From the NCBI GenBank assembly GCA_021732415.1, contig JAKFVC010000254.1, positions 1-40,376 on the forward strand: DNA of 40,376 nucleotides, written 5' to 3'. The notes under the pieces were generated by a model. That model made no database searches. It saw only the letters and a program-made list of their open reading frames with translations, and had not been told where the DNA came from. Below, piece after piece: positions 1 to 9,991 of this stretch (the first letter of the stretch is position 1; each line of letters begins with the position of its first letter). The position numbers and the translations under genes were made by a program. The stretch comes from Planctomycetaceae bacterium (GTDB lineage: Bacteria; Planctomycetota; Planctomycetia; Planctomycetales; Planctomycetaceae).

Positions 1-258
1 CCCCATGATGAAACTCCCGGGCTGTGAGAAACAGAGACAACCAGAGAGTTCAGCGTACGCCACCGTTCAGACACGAGGCAGCGCTGAATCAACAAACGGC
101 GCTCGACACGCAGGGGACGCCTGATCAAGCTGCCGCGGAGCGGCTTCGTTCAACAGAAATTCGGTATAGTCGCACGCGTGAAATCCCGTTCACATCCATT
201 CGCAAACGCTGGTTCCACAGCAAATGCGTGAGTATGGCGTTCAAAAATGAAACTTTGC

Positions 259-387
259 TTACTTGGTCGGCATCGGCACCAACATCTTGCCATTGACCTG
301 AAGATAGTGACATGAAACGCCTTCAAGAATGGTATCGAGCGTCTCTTTGTCTTCACTGATCTCCGTCTTGAAGAAACTGGGACTTCA
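259..387 (-). pseudogene. Possible 3' remnant of a decayed gene, family unknown
   Basis: On the minus strand, between an in-frame stop near 385-387 and a TAA at 259-261, a stretch of about 40 codons reads like a protein C-terminus. It contains EDKETLDTILEGVSCHYLQV and ends in KMLVPMPTK. There is no start codon for it, and the preceding sequence continues plausibly only in a different frame. It may therefore be a frameshifted relic. I do not recognise the family, and the reading could be chance. Confidence 0.2.
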
Positions 388-881
388 GAAACCGAACCTG
401 TTAGCGAAACCGTCCCTGGTTGGATTGACACATCCTGGTGGCCTCCTTGCCGCTGATGGATTTGTTGCCAAATTGCCATCTATGCAAAAGAGCCACTTTC
501 GCCTATGTCATTTCGAGCCATGGGCGTTCTAAGAACTACGTGCCATTCGTGTGTCGGACCGAGGCCACTGACTGGTAGTGATTTCCTCATGAATGAATCG
601 TTTTATTAAGGAGGGATCTCCCCTCCAACAATGGCAAGTGCTGGATGCTTCCCGTCGGCAGCAATCGATCATTCTTGAAACTGCCACCTCCGATTTGATG
701 AGTTTCCAGGCCGGATTGTTGACGGAATACTGTTGCGGGCACCATCGCGAGATGAGAACGCGCTCCATCCAGACTCTGAATTCATCTCACCGGTGAACCA
801 TGGACGATATTTCAGTAGGGCCTGAGTCGTGTTCGTTCTTTTGATCGGACCGCTTCGCATCTGTGGGAAGACTCAGTGCCA

Positions 882-918
882 GGCGGCAAAGTTGCCGCCA
901 ACCACCTAGTCTGCTAGG
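882..918. promoter_or_regulatory. Two adjacent dyads upstream of the first giant gene
   Basis: Positions 882-899 form a perfect interrupted palindrome, GGCGGCAA-AG-TTGCCGCC. Positions 905-918 form a second, CCTAG-TCTG-CTAGG. Both lie 65-100 bp before the start of the giant gene at 984. The first is shaped like a protein operator because its 2-nt centre is too short for an RNA loop; the second could be an operator or a small hairpin. No T-tract follows. That they control the giant gene is inferred from position only. Confidence 0.35.
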
Positions 919-983
919 CTGCTGCTTGGCTAAATTCAACACATCTGCCTCAAGATCTTCTCCCACAACGAAATTTACCAACA

Positions 984-3900
984 ATGCTGTTCACGTTCTG
1001 GCTGACATCCGTCTTAGGGCAATTGGGCAAACTGCTTGCACAAAGCGGAGCTCGCCCTGCAAACGCGAGCCGCTCTGTTCACACGAAGTCGCCTGCGGCC
1101 AGGAGGCGGACTCTTCGCCTGCAAAGTTCCGGATTGCAGTTCACTGCGTCGGCTGAGTTGCTCGAGGATCGCGCGCTGTTGACGACGCTGGTAACATTCT
1201 CGGATAACGTCCTGACGATCGATATCGGTGCGGCGGGCGAGTCGACTGCGATCAGCGTTGACAATGGTCAATTACACATTTCATCCAGCGACATTGGTGG
1301 CGTGGTGGCAGATGCTGCCGCGCAGGCCTTGGGATTTGCTGCTGCGACCGGCCAGGGCGAGCTAAACGTCGGTGACATCACGACTGCGAACGATGTGCGA
1401 CGGATTGATGTTGTGGGGGCAGCGGGAACACAATCTCTGGTCTTACAGGGTGGCACGTTTACTGCGGTGAATGTGAGTGACGGCTCAATCGAGAATGTGA
1501 TCTTTGATACGGCTGGGTCGAGCTTCGACAGGCTGTCGTCGAACGCGACTGACTCGGATTTAATGATTCGTGCGGCTAGCACCGTGTTCATCGCGCAGAA
1601 TGTGTCGACGGGCGATCTTGGAACGGGGGCGAGCGGAAACATCTCGATCTCAGCACCCAATCTCATGGTTAATGGTGCCCAGGTCAGCTTAGTATCTGGT
1701 GGCGGTGCGATTGACTTGAGTGGCGTGGGCAGAGTTTCGAGTGCTGCGGTCGGCAACGATTTCCTACTTGATGCGCGGGGCAGCGCAGCCGGCGGGGCGG
1801 TCGCGTTGGGGCCAGTCGGCAATAATGCTGGCAGCGCAGCCTACCTCCACGCCCTGTCGATCAATACGACGGGCAGCACGCAGTCCGGAGCGATTTCGTT
1901 TTCCGGGGAGATTCGCCTGGATGACGACGGCCAGGGGAATGCCGCAAATTTCACCGCAGTCGGTGGCGGTACTTTGACAGTTGGCCCTGGCGTGACAATC
2001 GATACTGAACAAGGTCACGATGCGGCGGGTGGTTCGGTCAGCCTGGATGCCGGGTTAGCCGGGACTCTCCTCATTCAAGGTCAGATCGATGTGTCGAGCA
2101 CCTATCGGTCGCCGTCAGGTGTCACAAGCGGCGGGCAGATCACATTGTTGGGCGATCGCGTGGGCCTGCTAGACGCCGCGCGGCTGGATGCCTCGGGCAA
2201 TGGTGGGGGCGGCACGATCCTGATTGGTGGAGATTATCAGGGGAGTAACCCGGAAGTCCGCAACGCGCGCCGGACCACGGTTGCGGCTGGAGCCCAGATT
2301 ACTGCCGATTCATTCTCCGCAGGAAGCGGCGGCAAGGTCATCGTCTGGAGTGATGAGTTCACACGTTTTTACGGGCAAGTGACGAGTCGTGGAGTTGGCG
2401 CGTCGGGAGCTGGCGGATTCGTTGAGATCTCGGGTAAACAATCGCTGGATGCTCGCGGGGTTTACGATCTCTCCGCGACGTCGGGAGTTTCCGGTACGTT
2501 GCTGTTTGACCCGGCGAATATTGCTATCTCAGGTGGAACCAATGACGGTGGCGACAGTACAGATTCTAGCGCGACAAATCTGATCAACAACAGCGGCAGC
2601 AACACACAGGGATCTATTACATTCACGGATCAAGGAACCGGTAACCCCGATCCATTCGTGATTTATGAATCAGAAATCGAGAGCACAAATGCCAACATCA
2701 TCTTGCAGGCCACGACCAGCATCACGGTGACTGGCACGTTCGGCGGAAGCGAATTGACGATCGCCAATAACCGCAGCCTGACGCTGACGACTCGCAACAG
2801 CAGTGGCGATGCTGCCGGAAACATCGACCTGACGGGAAGCTCGGATGCTGCGAGCCTGGTGGTCAGAACGCAGGGGACCGGCAGCATCTTGATTCAAGGC
2901 GGCACCGGCGATGGCACGTTTGCCAGCAATATCAACCTGTCCCGTCTGCAGAGTGCTTCCGGCAACATCACCGTTTCTTCTGGTAATGGCACGATCAATG
3001 TCGGCGGTGATATCAGTACCGATGGCGGAGTGGTCAACTTCTCTGGCAGCAACCTGGTGGTCCTGGCCAGAAGTGTGACAATTGACACCGAGCAAGGAGA
3101 CAACGGCAATTCTGGTGCGGTGAGCTTCGGGACCAGTACGATTACAGCAAACGCAGCAGGTTTTGACCTGTTGATTGACACCTCGACGCAATTTGCGAAT
3201 GCAGGAGCCACGGGTGGCGCGGTGACTTTGGGCACGGTTAGCGGGGGCTTCAGTACATTCCAGTTCGTGAACGATTTGACGATCAGGACGTATGCCACGA
3301 CGGGCGGGCTGGTGAGTCTGAACGGCTCGATCTCCTTGAACGATGACGCGGGGGACACGTCCAGTCTGGTCGTTCAGACCTTTAATGACGCGGACAACGG
3401 CGGGACGTTCAACGCCGGCGATACGATCGGCAATGTGGTGCTAGGCGCGAGCATCACGCTTGATACCGAACAGGGAAATGACGGCAGTGCCGGTACCGTC
3501 AGCATTTCTTCAGCGGCAATCTCGGCGCTGTCCGCCGGCTTTGACCTGGCGATCGACACATCGACCACATCCGCGGGGAGAAACGGCGGACCAGTGCTTC
3601 TCAACACTGTTGGCAACAGCGGTGGCAACTTCCTCAACGATTTCACGATCCGCACGTTCGCCGACTCCGTGGGCCTGGTAACCCTGAACGGGAACATCTC
3701 GCTGGACAATTTTGCCGCCGATGCTGGTGACTTTACGATTCTAGCGTTCAATGATGCTGACAACAGCGGGGCATTCAGCACCGGCGATACGATTGGCAGT
3801 GTGTTGGTGCCCAACAGCATGTCGATTGATACCGAACAGGGAAACAACGGTAACGGAGGCTCAGTCAGCGTTGCCTCATCGCAGATGTCGGCGAGCGCCG

Positions 3901-6900
3901 CCGGCCGTGACCTGGCGATCGACACGTCGACCACTAGCGCGGCGGGGACCGGCGGACGAGTGACTGTCAACGCCATCAGCAACGGCGGTGGCGCCTTTCT
4001 CAACGATTTGACAATTCGTACGTTCGGCACGACCGCGGGCCAGGTGGACTTGAACGCGGCGATTGCGTTGGACGATGATGCCGCCGATGCGGGTGACTTC
4101 ACGATTCTGGCGTTCAATGATGCTGACCACAACGGGGCGTTCAACGCCGGCGATACGATTGGCAATGTGGTGCTAGGCACGACCATCACCATTGATACCG
4201 AACAGGGAAGCAACGGTAACGTAGGCTCAGTCAGCGTTGCCTCATCGGCGATTTCGGCGATCGGCGCCGGCTTTGATCTGGTGATCAGCACGTCGACCTT
4301 CAGCGCGACGGGGACCGGCGGACGAGTGACTCTCAATTCCTTCGGCAACGGAGGCGGCAACTTCCTTAACGATTTGCTAATTAGCACGTTAGGCACGACC
4401 GCGGGCCAGGTGGACTTGAACGGTACGATTTCGTTGGACAATAATGGCGCCGACACGGGTGACTTCACGATTCTGGCGTTCAATGATGTTGACCACAACG
4501 GGGCATTCAACACCGGCGATACGATCGGCAGCGTGAACGTCGTCGAGACGACCTTGGTCGACACCGAACAAGGCGACAACGGTGCTGGCGGCCAGATCAG
4601 CTTCGCGTTCTCTGCGCTGCCGGGCCCGATTCTCAGGAAGGATCTGAGTTCGCTGGCCATTTCGGCGGCTCCGTCCATCACCGAAACAAATGCCGACCAG
4701 ACAGCGACGTTCACGGTCACCTCGCCGTTGCTCAGTGGTCAACAAATCGACGTACCGGGCGGAGCCGGGGTGCTCCTGATAGCGGATGGTGCCTTCGATG
4801 TGGCCATCAGCACGACTGTGGGTACGGCCGGCGCCGCCGATTATTCGCTGGTCACGACGTCGGTGCAATTCGCTGGCACGGTCGGTGAGACGCAGGATGT
4901 CAGCGTGACGATCAAGGGGGACACGATCGTCGAGGCGAATGAAACGTTCGACATCGTACTGGGCGCACTCAGCAATGGTGACTCCCTACTCACGGCCGCG
5001 ATCACGAGCGGCGATTCGGCCACAGCCACGATTACAAACGATGACACCAACACCCTGTCGATCACCGCGCCGGTGATCACCGAAACCAGCGTGGATCAAA
5101 CCGTGACGTTCACCGTCACTTCGCCCAACGCTGTGGAAGGTGGCTTTGATGTCGCAATTAGTACGACGAATGGCACTGCAGGCAGCAGTGACTATGCACT
5201 CGTGACTACGACCGTGCACTTCGACGGTACGGCCGGAGAAATGCAAACGGTCAGCGTCACGATCAAGGGTGAGACGCTTGTGGAAGACGATGAGACGTTC
5301 GATGTCGTACTGGGAACCGTCAGTGGGACGACTGCCACTCAGGTTGCTGCCATCACGACGAGTGCCTCAGCGGCTGCAACCATCACCAACGACGACACCG
5401 CGACGTACACGATCAGCAATGCGACGGCGACCGAGGGTGCAGACTTGTCCTTCACGGTATCGTTATCAAACCCTGTGGATATCGATACCACGGTCAACGT
5501 GACGTTTACGAATGGCACTACGGCCGCAGGCGACTTCAACCATACTACGGTGCCGGTGACGTTCCTGGCGGGTAACAATACGGCTCAAGTGATTCTGGTG
5601 GCGACGGTCACCGACAGTACCGTCGAGGCCGACGAAACCTTCACCGCCAATCTGGCACTGACCGCGCCACTGACCGGGGGACGGTTGAGCAATACGATCG
5701 ACACGGGTGCTGGGACAATCACCAACGACGACACCGCGACGTACTCCATCAACAACGCCACCATCGCTGAGGGTGGAAACCTTTCCTTCACGGTCTCGCT
5801 GTCGAATCCGGTGGATATCGACACGACGATCAATGTGACGTTCTCCGACGGCACCACGTCGGCCGGTGATTTTAACCATACTACGGTGCCGGTGACGTTC
5901 CTGGCCGGGATCAATTCGGCTCAAGTGATCCTGATCTCCACGGTCGGTGACAATCTGGTTGAGGACGACGAATCGTTGACCGCCAGCCTGACGCTCAGTG
6001 CCCCCCTGACCGGCGGACGATTCAGCGACACGACAGACGCGGGCAGCGGCACCATCACCAATGATGACGCGGCGACTTACTCCATCAGCAATGCCAGCAT
6101 CGCCGAGGGAGGGAATCTCTCTTTCACGGTTTCACTCTCTAATCCCGTCGATGTCGACACCACCGTCAATGTGACGTTCGCCGACGTGACGACCTCGGCT
6201 GGAGATTTCAACCACACCACGGTGCCAGTGACCTTCCTGGCTGGCAACAATACGGCTCAAGTGATCCAGGTTGCGACGGTGGCCGACACTACGGTCGAAG
6301 CCGACGAAACATTGACGGCGAGCCTCGCGTTGACGGCCCCCCTGACTGGTGGCCGGTTGGGCGACACCACCGACACGGGCACAGGGACTATCACTAACGA
6401 TGATACCGCGACCTATACCATTAGCGATGCGATGGTGACTGAGGGTGGGGATCTGTCCTTTACCGTCTCGCTCTCGAATCCCGTTGATGTTGCTACGACG
6501 GTCAACGTGACGTTCACAGACGGCACGACGTCGGCCGATGATTTTACTCATACTCCGGTTGCGGTGACGTTCCTCACGGGCATCAACACGGCCCAAGTCA
6601 TCCTGGTGGCCACAGGCGATGATAATACCGTCGAAGGCGATGAGACACTCACGGCCCAACTGGCGTTGTCGACCCCGTTGACCGGCGGACGGCTTGGCGA
6701 TACGACCGACACCGGCGCTGGGGCGATCCTCAATGACGACACCAGTACGCTGACAATCAACAACCCGACTGTCGTGGAGGGTGACTCCGGGACGATCGCG
6801 TTGGAGTTTAATGTGACGTCGTCGGATGCCGTGCAGGGTGGGTTTACGGTGGCCTTCACGGTGACTGGGATTACTGCGGATGGCACCGACTACACGGTCG

Positions 6901-9887
6901 TGACAGCCAGTCCGCTGTCGTTTACCGGTGCGGCCGGTGAAATTCAAACCATCACCGTGAACGTCAACGGCGATACGCTGGGGGAAGATGACGAGACGCT
7001 CTCCGTTATGCTGGGAACTGTCACCCCGGTGGTCCCGACGCTGCCCGCCAGCATTGTCTCGGGTGCCGAGGGCATCGGCACGATCCAGAACGACGATACC
7101 GTTACCTATACCATCAATGACGTCACCGTCAACGAAGCTGACGGTACGCTGGTTTTTGATTTGGTTGCCGACAATCCGCTCGACATTGATGTAACGGTCG
7201 ACGTGACGTTCACCAACGGCTCGGCCTCGGGCAGCGACTACACCAGTACGACGCAGCACATCACGTTCCTGGCTGGAGAGACCAGTAAACAAGTCTCCGT
7301 CGCAATCAACGATGACAACATCGTCGAAGCCACCGAGGACTTCACCGCCGCGCTGAGCACCGCGACGCCCGTCGGCGGCCGCACGCTGATCCTTACTGAC
7401 ACGGCGACCGGGACCATCACCGATAACGACACGGCCACCTTCACGATTAACAACGTCACGGTCGGCGAAGCCGCTGGCTCGCTGGTCTTCGATCTAGCCA
7501 CTGACAAGCCGCTCGATATTGATGTGACCATCGACGTCACGTTCACGAACGGTTCTGCCACGGGCGGTGACTACACCAGCACCACGCAACACATCACCTT
7601 CCTCGCAGGTGAGACCACCCAGTCAGTCTCGGTGGCCATCAACAACGACAACATTGTCGAAGCGACCGAATCGTTCTCGGCCGCACTCGGCGCAGTCACG
7701 CCGCTGGGTGGTCGTACGGTGAACCTCAGCGACACCGGCACCGGAACCATTACCGACAACGACACGGCGACCTTCACGATTAATAACGTGACAGTCGGCG
7801 AAGCAGCCGGTTCATTGGTCTTCGACCTGGCCACTGACAAGCCACTGGATATTGATGTGACGATCGACGTCACCTTCACGAACGGTTCGGCCGGAGGCAG
7901 CGACTACACCAGCACGACGCAGCAGATTACGTTCCTGGCCGGAGAGACCAGTAAGCCCGTCTCGGTGGCGATTAACGATGACAACATCGTCGAAGCCACA
8001 GAAGGCTTCAGCGTCGCCTTGGGCACGGCAACTCCGTTGAGTGGTCGCAGCATTGACCTCACTGACACGGGATCCGGCACGATTACCGACAACGATACGG
8101 CGACCTTTACGATTGAGGACGTCACAGTCGGCGAAGGGGCCGGGCCGCTCGTCTTCAATCTGGTGACCGACAAGCCGCTGGACATTGATGTCACGATCAC
8201 CGTGACCTTCACGGCCGGTACCGCAACTGGAGGTGGTACCGACTTCACGAGTACCACGCAGCAGATCACGTTTCTGGCCGGGGAAACTAGCAAGCCAGTC
8301 AGTGTCGCGCTTAACGACGACGCGATTGTCGAAGCGACGGAATCCTTCACCGCCGCTATGAGCACCTCGACTGTGTTAGGCGGCAGGAGCGTAACGACGA
8401 GCGACACGGCCACCGGCACGATTACAGACAACGACGTCGCGACGGTGTCCATTGCGAAGGTCACCGACGGAGCCGAAGCGAATTCGCCGACCAACGGCAA
8501 GTTCCGCATCACGCAATCGGCCGTCAGCTCGACCGATACGGTGGTCAACTACTCGATTGGCGGCACGGCGACTCCCGGCGCGGGCAACGATTACACGACG
8601 TTGACGGGAACCGCCACGATTCCAGCCGGCCAGACCACTGTCGACATCAATGTGTCGGTGCTCAACGATGTGCTGATCGAAGGCACCGAGACCGTGATCG
8701 TCACGCTGACCAGTTTTGGAACTCGCGATCCCGACATCACTCTCGATGCCACACCAGCCACTGTCAACATCACCGACAACGACGTACCGACCATCACCAG
8801 CGGCGCGACGGCCACCGTTGCCGAAAACACGCCCGCCACGACCGTGGTGCTGAATGTCGATGCGGATCCGACCCCGTTGGCTCCAGGTCACACGTTGAGC
8901 TACAGTTTGTCGGGACTGGACTCCGCATTGTTCAACATCGATAGCGCGACGGGGGAGATCCGGTTTAACTCCAGTCCCAACTTTGATGTTCCTGCGGACC
9001 AGGACACGAACAATGCCTATCAAGTCACGGTGACCGTCACCGCCGACACCACCCCCGCGCAGGCTACGTCGCAGAATCTAACAATCACCGTGACGCCGGT
9101 GAACGACATCTTGCCCGTCTTCACGAACCCCACGCCGACATTCTCGATCCCGGAGAACACGGCAGACGGAACGGTCGTCGGCAGCGTTCCAGCCACTGAC
9201 GGCGACTTGCCGGCCCAGACATTGACCTATTCGATCGTCAGCGGAAACTTGGGCGGCGCCTTCACGATCAATCCCGCGACGGGCCAGATTACGGTCGCCG
9301 CCTCGACATCCCTCAACTTCGAACAGGTGATGTCGTTTACCCTGATCGTGCGAGTGACCGACAATACCCCGACGGCCTTGACTGCGGACGCGACCGTGAC
9401 GATCAATGTCACGAACGTCGTGGAAGCTCCGACGATCACGGTCGCGAATCCCGAGGGGACCTATCATGTCGGCAGGTTCCCGGCCATGATCTTCACCGAG
9501 TCCACCTACATCTACGACGACGTTGCCCATCCGAACTACGAGGGTGCCAAACTGACCGTCTCGATTGCCAGTGGGCGCTCCAGGAAGGACAAGTTGAGGA
9601 TCATCGAGCAGGGTGAGGGCTCCGGTGAGATCAACACCAGGGGCCGCAAGGTGTTCCTCGGTGCAACCCAGATCGGCACATTCAAGGGAGGCCGGGGACG
9701 CAACCCGGATCTGGTGGTGACCCTGAATGCGAATGCGACAACAGCCGGGGTTGCGACTCTGATCCGCCGCGTGAACTTCCAAGCCAAAGACGGAGTCGGC
9801 ACTGCTCGCGAGATCGAGGTTCAGATCACGAACATCGCCGGAGTCGACAGCAATATTGCCACGCGTGAAATTGACGTGGTCTCGTAG
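984..9887 (+). CDS. Giant surface protein: LEDR motif, haemagglutinin-like segment, Calx-beta array, cadherin-like domains
   Basis: A 2967-residue protein, probably exported and exposed at the cell surface, with a likely adhesive or structural role. In order: a basic N-terminus with LEDRALL at residues 60-66; a glycine/serine-rich beta-helical part (about 70-520) whose residues 409-516 resemble the filamentous-haemagglutinin class of exoproteins (GGTILIGGDYQG, then KVIVWSDEFTRFYG, then TLLFDPANIAIS); four ~122-residue repeats bearing DTEQG (about 700-1200); about 12 Calx-beta-like repeats ending in TITNDDT or TITDNDT (about 1220-2600), a type that usually binds calcium; two cadherin-like domains (about 2603-2814); and a terminal ~150-residue domain shared with the second giant. 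I see no cysteine, LPXTG or PEP-CTERM signal. The ATG at 984 has no clear ribosome site; the N-terminal MLFxxW pattern recurs in the other giant, which supports this start. The exact function is unknown. Confidence 0.88.
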   Translation: MLFTFWLTSVLGQLGKLLAQSGARPANASRSVHTKSPAARRRTLRLQSSGLQFTASAELLEDRALLTTLVTFSDNVLTIDIGAAGESTAISVDNGQLHISSSDIGGVVADAAAQALGFAAATGQGELNVGDITTANDVRRIDVVGAAGTQSLVLQGGTFTAVNVSDGSIENVIFDTAGSSFDRLSSNATDSDLMIRAASTVFIAQNVSTGDLGTGASGNISISAPNLMVNGAQVSLVSGGGAIDLSGVGRVSSAAVGNDFLLDARGSAAGGAVALGPVGNNAGSAAYLHALSINTTGSTQSGAISFSGEIRLDDDGQGNAANFTAVGGGTLTVGPGVTIDTEQGHDAAGGSVSLDAGLAGTLLIQGQIDVSSTYRSPSGVTSGGQITLLGDRVGLLDAARLDASGNGGGGTILIGGDYQGSNPEVRNARRTTVAAGAQITADSFSAGSGGKVIVWSDEFTRFYGQVTSRGVGASGAGGFVEISGKQSLDARGVYDLSATSGVSGTLLFDPANIAISGGTNDGGDSTDSSATNLINNSGSNTQGSITFTDQGTGNPDPFVIYESEIESTNANIILQATTSITVTGTFGGSELTIANNRSLTLTTRNSSGDAAGNIDLTGSSDAASLVVRTQGTGSILIQGGTGDGTFASNINLSRLQSASGNITVSSGNGTINVGGDISTDGGVVNFSGSNLVVLARSVTIDTEQGDNGNSGAVSFGTSTITANAAGFDLLIDTSTQFANAGATGGAVTLGTVSGGFSTFQFVNDLTIRTYATTGGLVSLNGSISLNDDAGDTSSLVVQTFNDADNGGTFNAGDTIGNVVLGASITLDTEQGNDGSAGTVSISSAAISALSAGFDLAIDTSTTSAGRNGGPVLLNTVGNSGGNFLNDFTIRTFADSVGLVTLNGNISLDNFAADAGDFTILAFNDADNSGAFSTGDTIGSVLVPNSMSIDTEQGNNGNGGSVSVASSQMSASAAGRDLAIDTSTTSAAGTGGRVTVNAISNGGGAFLNDLTIRTFGTTAGQVDLNAAIALDDDAADAGDFTILAFNDADHNGAFNAGDTIGNVVLGTTITIDTEQGSNGNVGSVSVASSAISAIGAGFDLVISTSTFSATGTGGRVTLNSFGNGGGNFLNDLLISTLGTTAGQVDLNGTISLDNNGADTGDFTILAFNDVDHNGAFNTGDTIGSVNVVETTLVDTEQGDNGAGGQISFAFSALPGPILRKDLSSLAISAAPSITETNADQTATFTVTSPLLSGQQIDVPGGAGVLLIADGAFDVAISTTVGTAGAADYSLVTTSVQFAGTVGETQDVSVTIKGDTIVEANETFDIVLGALSNGDSLLTAAITSGDSATATITNDDTNTLSITAPVITETSVDQTVTFTVTSPNAVEGGFDVAISTTNGTAGSSDYALVTTTVHFDGTAGEMQTVSVTIKGETLVEDDETFDVVLGTVSGTTATQVAAITTSASAAATITNDDTATYTISNATATEGADLSFTVSLSNPVDIDTTVNVTFTNGTTAAGDFNHTTVPVTFLAGNNTAQVILVATVTDSTVEADETFTANLALTAPLTGGRLSNTIDTGAGTITNDDTATYSINNATIAEGGNLSFTVSLSNPVDIDTTINVTFSDGTTSAGDFNHTTVPVTFLAGINSAQVILISTVGDNLVEDDESLTASLTLSAPLTGGRFSDTTDAGSGTITNDDAATYSISNASIAEGGNLSFTVSLSNPVDVDTTVNVTFADVTTSAGDFNHTTVPVTFLAGNNTAQVIQVATVADTTVEADETLTASLALTAPLTGGRLGDTTDTGTGTITNDDTATYTISDAMVTEGGDLSFTVSLSNPVDVATTVNVTFTDGTTSADDFTHTPVAVTFLTGINTAQVILVATGDDNTVEGDETLTAQLALSTPLTGGRLGDTTDTGAGAILNDDTSTLTINNPTVVEGDSGTIALEFNVTSSDAVQGGFTVAFTVTGITADGTDYTVVTASPLSFTGAAGEIQTITVNVNGDTLGEDDETLSVMLGTVTPVVPTLPASIVSGAEGIGTIQNDDTVTYTINDVTVNEADGTLVFDLVADNPLDIDVTVDVTFTNGSASGSDYTSTTQHITFLAGETSKQVSVAINDDNIVEATEDFTAALSTATPVGGRTLILTDTATGTITDNDTATFTINNVTVGEAAGSLVFDLATDKPLDIDVTIDVTFTNGSATGGDYTSTTQHITFLAGETTQSVSVAINNDNIVEATESFSAALGAVTPLGGRTVNLSDTGTGTITDNDTATFTINNVTVGEAAGSLVFDLATDKPLDIDVTIDVTFTNGSAGGSDYTSTTQQITFLAGETSKPVSVAINDDNIVEATEGFSVALGTATPLSGRSIDLTDTGSGTITDNDTATFTIEDVTVGEGAGPLVFNLVTDKPLDIDVTITVTFTAGTATGGGTDFTSTTQQITFLAGETSKPVSVALNDDAIVEATESFTAAMSTSTVLGGRSVTTSDTATGTITDNDVATVSIAKVTDGAEANSPTNGKFRITQSAVSSTDTVVNYSIGGTATPGAGNDYTTLTGTATIPAGQTTVDINVSVLNDVLIEGTETVIVTLTSFGTRDPDITLDATPATVNITDNDVPTITSGATATVAENTPATTVVLNVDADPTPLAPGHTLSYSLSGLDSALFNIDSATGEIRFNSSPNFDVPADQDTNNAYQVTVTVTADTTPAQATSQNLTITVTPVNDILPVFTNPTPTFSIPENTADGTVVGSVPATDGDLPAQTLTYSIVSGNLGGAFTINPATGQITVAASTSLNFEQVMSFTLIVRVTDNTPTALTADATVTINVTNVVEAPTITVANPEGTYHVGRFPAMIFTESTYIYDDVAHPNYEGAKLTVSIASGRSRKDKLRIIEQGEGSGEINTRGRKVFLGATQIGTFKGGRGRNPDLVVTLNANATTAGVATLIRRVNFQAKDGVGTAREIEVQITNIAGVDSNIATREIDVVS
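3084..4559 (+). repeat. Four tandem ~366-bp DTEQG repeats inside the first giant gene
   Basis: The motif DTEQG followed by an Asn/Asp/Gly/Ser-rich stretch starts at 3084, 3462, 3828, 4194 and 4560. The spacings are 378, 366, 366 and 366 bp, always whole codons. Each unit also has a DLxIxTST stretch, a FLNDLxIRT-like stretch and FNDADxxGAFxxGDTIG. A single earlier DTEQG motif sits near 2000. The regular period points to recent tandem duplication within a beta-rich passenger region. Confidence 0.85.
4650..8787 (+). repeat. Array of about 12 Calx-beta-like repeats
   Basis: About 12 consecutive repeats of about 110-120 residues. Each has an E-G/E-A turn near its start (TEGADLSF, VGEAAGSLVF), an acidic VEADET or VEATE stretch, and ends in an NDD or DND calcium-type motif. 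Repeats 3-6 and 8-11 form two more similar blocks, which suggests block duplication. The family normally occurs in cell-surface adhesion proteins and binds calcium. Confidence 0.85.
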
Positions 9888-9991
9888 GCGGACGAAAGGC
9901 ACGACCATAGAGATCGCCGGAGGCCATTTCGACTCCTAAGCTGTTCGGGTGCCGAGCCTGTCTCACGGCGTGGGCTCATCCAGCAACACTG

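Larger units (their letters stand above)
1..983. other. Gene-poor leader region before the first giant gene
   Basis: I see no convincing complete gene here. The open frames are short, overlap on both strands and lack ribosome sites or recognisable domains. Two things stand out: a possible 3' gene remnant on the minus strand (259-387) and two adjacent dyads at 882-918. A GC-rich inverted repeat (GGAGGG/CCCTCC, about 610-626) follows a run of short frames, but it has no T-tract and is not a clear terminator. Confidence 0.6.

Noticed and set aside
3374-4720. Long minus-strand frame (448 codons) opposite the first giant gene
   Set aside because: It lies wholly antisense to the repeat-rich coding sequence, repeats with it, and has no domain or ribosome site. 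It is a by-product of codon bias in the repeats.
6132-7292. 386-codon minus-strand frame opposite the Calx-beta array
   Set aside because: A composition-driven shadow of the giant gene: Arg/Gly/His-rich low-complexity protein with no recognisable fold.
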